A stretch of DNA of 64,000 nt, taken from Nissolia schottii. Lineage: Eukaryota; Streptophyta; Magnoliopsida; Fabales; Fabaceae. A program made the translations under genes and the position numbers. The stretch lies in NCBI GenBank assembly GCA_003254905.1, contig QANU01099983.1, positions 124,001-188,000 of the forward strand. The letters run 5' to 3'. This document shows, one piece after another, positions 60,575-64,000 of this stretch. How positions within the stretch are numbered: the first letter of the stretch is position 1; each line of letters begins with the position of its first letter. Below the pieces are notes generated by a model. It saw only the letters and a list, made by a program, of their open reading frames with translations, was not told the DNA's origin and did no database searches.

Positions 60575-61695
60575 GCTATTTTTTGTTCTAATATATATAA
60601 ATGGAGCGATATTATTTTATGTTTACATTAGTCATGTATTTTTTTTTTCCTCTTCATAAGTTATTATATAAAATATTAAGTAGCTTAAATTTGTTCGATA
60701 TTTCCTTAACAACAATACGTAGTTGTCTTGTTCATGTAGCATACATTTCTTGTTACCATTTGATCATATATATCTTATTCCCAATTTGATCCATCAATAA
60801 ATTTATTATTATTTCTTTATATGTAGATGTTTTGGTTTTTAAATTGGGTTTAGTTTCTCTACAATGTCATTCAATTATTTATACTCTCCTTAACAAAAAT
60901 AATTTCTTTGTTAAATTACTCTCGTTAACGTCTATGAAAAACACATAATTTTATAACACTCTTTTACATGTAGTATGCATATATATAAAACTATTTTTAA
61001 TTTGCTCTTCCAAACAAATGGTGGTAACTTTTTGGTTGATGCAAAATGCTCTTTTCTTTTTATTATTACTTCTTTTATTTCATAATATTTTTCCAACTCA
61101 TATTTTAAGATAATATTAATTGTTCTTTTCTTAGCAATATCCTTAATTTAATTGTAGTAATTAAATATATTAGTAAATTATACTTCCAAACAAGGGTATT
61201 TTTATCTATTCAAATTATATTTTACAACTTTCAATAACATTTATTATGGTTCCAGTGTGTCCTATAATGGACACTTATTTTAAGAGATAGAGAGCAATAA
61301 ATAACTTTAGTGCTTACAATACAAAAGCTAAAATTGACCGATCAGCCCCAATTTTTTTTTTTTTGGGCTTATCATCACCCCTAAATTATTTCGCATTCAA
61401 ACAGACAATAGCATTACTTAGCATGGGGCTAAGAAAAGCATAGGCCCAATTTACAAAAAAAAAAGGCCCACGGGCTACGAATTGAGATTCTGATAGTGAT
61501 AGGTACCACGGTGATGCCGCAGCCACTGTCGTTGACTGTTGACCCATATTGCTTTCGGGTTCACCCACCTAACAAATTAGCCAGTAGCCACCATCGTTTG
61601 AGCCTAGATCCGCCGTCCATGGTGGCCGGAGATTCCTCCACCAACCCACCACCACCACCACCACCATTCCCCACCTCAGACACGTAGATAATGAA
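60575..61695 (+). other. 3' flank of the dirigent gene and PPR promoter region
   Basis: Homology to the first dirigent copy's 3' flank runs to roughly 60850. The remainder is AT-rich up to ~61480, then GC-richer leader sequence of the PPR gene. Confidence 0.5.
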
Positions 61696-63396
61696 GTGCA
61701 CTTCACACTCACACTCACATGGTCTTCTTCCTCTGCAATGCCACCGCCTCCTCGCTCGTTCCCAACCCAACGCCTCATCCGCCGCTTCAAATCCCTCAAG
61801 CTCTGCATCGTCAAGTCCTTCCTCGACGCCCCTTCCCTCAACGACGCCGTTTCGTCCCTCGACCTCTTCCACCCCAACGGCGTTCGCTTACCCTCCCGCG
61901 TCCTCGCCACCCTCCTGCGCCACTGCTCCGACGCCAGGTCCCACCGCGAGGGCAAATTGGTCCACCTGCACCTCAAGCTCACTGGCTTCAAACGCCCCAC
62001 GACGTTCTTGGCCAATCATTTGATCTGTATGTACTTCAGTTGCGGCGATTACGTTAATGCCCGCAGGGTGTTTGATAAAATGGAGGTGAGAAATTTGTAC
62101 TCTTGGAACAATATGCTTGCCGGGTATGTTAAATTGGGGATGATGAAGCAGGCACGGAACGTGTTTGATAGAATGCCTGAGAAGGATTTTGTGTCTTGGA
62201 ACACGATGGTGGTTGGGTTAGTGCGTAACGGGGTGTTTGGCGAGGCTTTGAGGTTTTATTTGGAGTTGAGGAGATTGTGTATTGGGTATAATGGATTTAG
62301 CTTTGCCAGTGTCTTGATTGTTTGCGTGAAGTTGAAGAATTTTGAGCTTTCTAGGCAGGTTCATGGGCAGGTTTTGGTTGTTGGGTTTTTGTCCAATGTG
62401 GTTATATCGAGCTCGATCGTTGATGCTTATGCAAAGTGCGGGAAGATGGAGGACGCGAGGAGGTTGTTTGATGAGATGACTGTGAGGGATGTCCCTGCTT
62501 GGACGACGTTGGTTTCGGGTTATGCTGCATGTGGGGACATGCAATCAGCTGCCGAAGTTTTTGATCAGATGCCTACAAAAAATCCTTATTCATGGACATC
62601 TCTGATTGGTGGTTATGCTAGAAATGGTCTGGGTCATGAAGCACTTGGAGTGTTTAGAAAGATGATCGAGCATCAAGTTAGACCTGATCAGTTTACATTC
62701 AGTAGTTGCTTCTCTGCCTGTGCCAATATTCTGTCATTAAAACATGGTAAACAAATACATGCGTATATGGTGCAAAATAACATTAGACCTAATACCATTG
62801 TTGTCGGAGCTATAGTTGACATGTATACAAAATGTGGATGCATAGAAACTGCCAAGCGAGTCTTTAATATTGTTGGAAATAAGCAAGATGTAGTGTTGTG
62901 GAAGATGATGATATCGGCTCTAGCTCACTGTGGTTATGGTATAAAAGTAAAAATGATGCTAGATGATATGCCAAGATCGGGAGTGAAGCCAAACAGGAAT
63001 ACTGTTGTAGTCATTCTAAATGCTTGTAGTCATTCGGGTCTTGTGCAGGAAGGGCTTCAATTTTTCAAGTCCATGACTAGGGAGCATGGTGTTGTCCCAG
63101 ACCAAGAACACTATGCATGCCTAATTGATCTTTTGGGACGAGCTCGATGCTTTAATGAATCAGGGAATGACCTACGGGTGACGGATTGTAAGCCAGGTGT
63201 TCAGAATTCTTTTCCTTGCGTATATAGAATGCATGAAAGTATAAAACTAGGAAGAGAAGTACCTGAATTTCCCATTAAATTGCTGCCTCATTCCTCTGCT
63301 GCATACCTATTGCTTACAAGTATTTATGCTGCACTTGTGAAAAAGGGATTAGTTGAGAAAGTAAGACAGATTATGGATGAGCAATGTGTGAGCTAA
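61696..63396 (+). CDS. PLS-class pentatricopeptide repeat protein, C-terminally truncated
   Basis: An intronless frame of 566 residues; an in-frame ATG at 61738 (MPPPPRSFPTQRL) is an equally good start and gives a more organelle-like basic N-terminus. PPR repeats are clear: LANHLICMYFSCGDYVNARRVFDKM, LYSWNNMLAGYVKLG-type, FVSWNTMVVGLVRNG, SSIVDAYAKCGKMEDARRLFDEM, SWTSLIGGYARNGLGHEALGVF and the E-region start HYACLIDLLGRA. PLS proteins bind specific organelle RNA sites, often for C-to-U editing. No DYW domain is present. From ~residue 490 the E region is atypical (VQNSFPCVYRMHESIKLGREVPEF), and the frame stops at 63394. Beyond it decayed E-region sequence can still be read (AIS, a stop in place of Trp, then IKIEK and, in another frame, CAFTVSDWSHPLK to ~63475). 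It resembles Arabidopsis At2g21090. It may be losing function. Confidence 0.88.
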   Translation: MHFTLTLTWSSSSAMPPPPRSFPTQRLIRRFKSLKLCIVKSFLDAPSLNDAVSSLDLFHPNGVRLPSRVLATLLRHCSDARSHREGKLVHLHLKLTGFKRPTTFLANHLICMYFSCGDYVNARRVFDKMEVRNLYSWNNMLAGYVKLGMMKQARNVFDRMPEKDFVSWNTMVVGLVRNGVFGEALRFYLELRRLCIGYNGFSFASVLIVCVKLKNFELSRQVHGQVLVVGFLSNVVISSSIVDAYAKCGKMEDARRLFDEMTVRDVPAWTTLVSGYAACGDMQSAAEVFDQMPTKNPYSWTSLIGGYARNGLGHEALGVFRKMIEHQVRPDQFTFSSCFSACANILSLKHGKQIHAYMVQNNIRPNTIVVGAIVDMYTKCGCIETAKRVFNIVGNKQDVVLWKMMISALAHCGYGIKVKMMLDDMPRSGVKPNRNTVVVILNACSHSGLVQEGLQFFKSMTREHGVVPDQEHYACLIDLLGRARCFNESGNDLRVTDCKPGVQNSFPCVYRMHESIKLGREVPEFPIKLLPHSSAAYLLLTSIYAALVKKGLVEKVRQIMDEQCVS

Positions 63397-64000
63397 GTTC
63401 CGGCCATTAGTTGAATCAAAATTGAAAAAGAAGGTTTGCGCTTTCACTGTATCAGATTGGTCACACCCTCTGAAGAAAACAATATAAATTATAATCAGCT
63501 TTGGGGCACTTAAGTAATCAGATGGAAGACATGGCCCCATTACAACATTACCTAACTTCGAAATGTGAAAGTTGGAGAAATCTTTTTTCAATAGATGATT
63601 TTTTGTAGAGAGCAGGATTATACTTTCCACAACATGTTATTATTGTTACTATTTCCCTTTGACTGATTATGGATTCTGCAGAGTTGAACTACCAAATTGG
63701 TATACATATAAAAGATGTTTCCTCCAAGATTACTGAGGAGGAATGAGAAGGGGGAATGGTGAGAAGAACCGAAGAAGATTGTTGATTTAATGAAAGATTT
63801 CTTGCATCTTTTTTGTCCCATTCTTTTGTGTGTATTTTTCTCGAACTGAATAAAAATCTGGGGTTACCCGAGTATGAGCTCTGGTTTTGACATGAAGTTT
63901 GAGGCTCTAGTTTACAACTTCGAGCAAATATGGAAGAGGTTCTCTATATTATTGCCATCCCTGTGTCTAATTGCACCGAGTACTATTGCATTCTCAGAAA
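63397..64000 (+). other. Decayed PPR tail and 3' flank
   Basis: The first ~80 bases are former E-region coding sequence of the PPR gene. The rest shows no supportable gene up to the window edge. Confidence 0.55.

Noticed and set aside
61561-62057. Overlapping frames on both strands at the PPR start
   Set aside because: GC-rich shadows of the PPR N-terminal coding region.
1-64000. CRISPR array, prokaryotic defence system, operon or integrated virus
   Set aside because: The window has spliced plant nuclear genes and plant transposons; no regularly spaced repeats with unique spacers and no viral coat or replication genes were seen.

Overview
This window is nuclear DNA of a dicot plant, probably a legume close to soybean. 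The reasons are multi-exon genes with GT-AG introns, long AT-rich spacers, plant-only families (dirigent, PLS-type PPR, plant eIF4B, TBL fragment) and short plant transposons. The legume assignment is an inference from the overall look of genes and repeats. No operons, CRISPR arrays or defence islands are present.

Layout: 0.4-5.9 kb, minus-strand DUF3755 nuclear protein gene with a hAT-type MITE and a miniature LTR element (TRIM) in its introns. 8.6-13.55 kb, a decayed Ty1/copia retrotransposon with both LTRs, ending in an AT microsatellite and a 371-base assembly gap. 16.9-17.9 kb, a non-autonomous Mutator-like element with ~250-bp inverted ends and a captured piece of a trichome-birefringence-like (TBL) gene, i.e. 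a Pack-MULE. 18.3-19.8 kb, two SINE-like repeats. 19.8-24.6 kb, a minus-strand LRR receptor-like pseudokinase. 28.5-33.6 kb, a minus-strand GH10 xylanase with a CBM. 33.6-41.2 kb, gene-poor spacer with transposon remnants. 41.2-43.4 kb, a NIPA-type magnesium transporter. 44.2-45.4 kb, a copia 3' fragment. 46.5-48.4 kb, an eIF4B-like gene. 49.3-56.4 kb, two tandem amidase-signature genes, the first frameshifted near its C-terminus and the second a clear pseudogene. 57.6-60.6 kb, two tandem dirigent genes, the first broken and the second intact. 61.7-63.4 kb, an intronless PPR gene whose C-terminal E region has decayed.

The genes do not form one pathway. Xylanase and dirigent protein, and the TBL source family, act on the cell wall or apoplast. 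The main themes are tandem duplication followed by loss of one copy, and many small transposons in introns and spacers. From memory, the gene content (GH10, dirigent, eIF4B-like, NIPA, PPR) resembles two paralogous Arabidopsis blocks around At4g38650-At4g38730 and At2g21090-At2g21120, so the single-copy genes look like an ancestral syntenic block. Exon boundaries were placed by hand from reading frame and GT-AG sites and are not transcript-confirmed.
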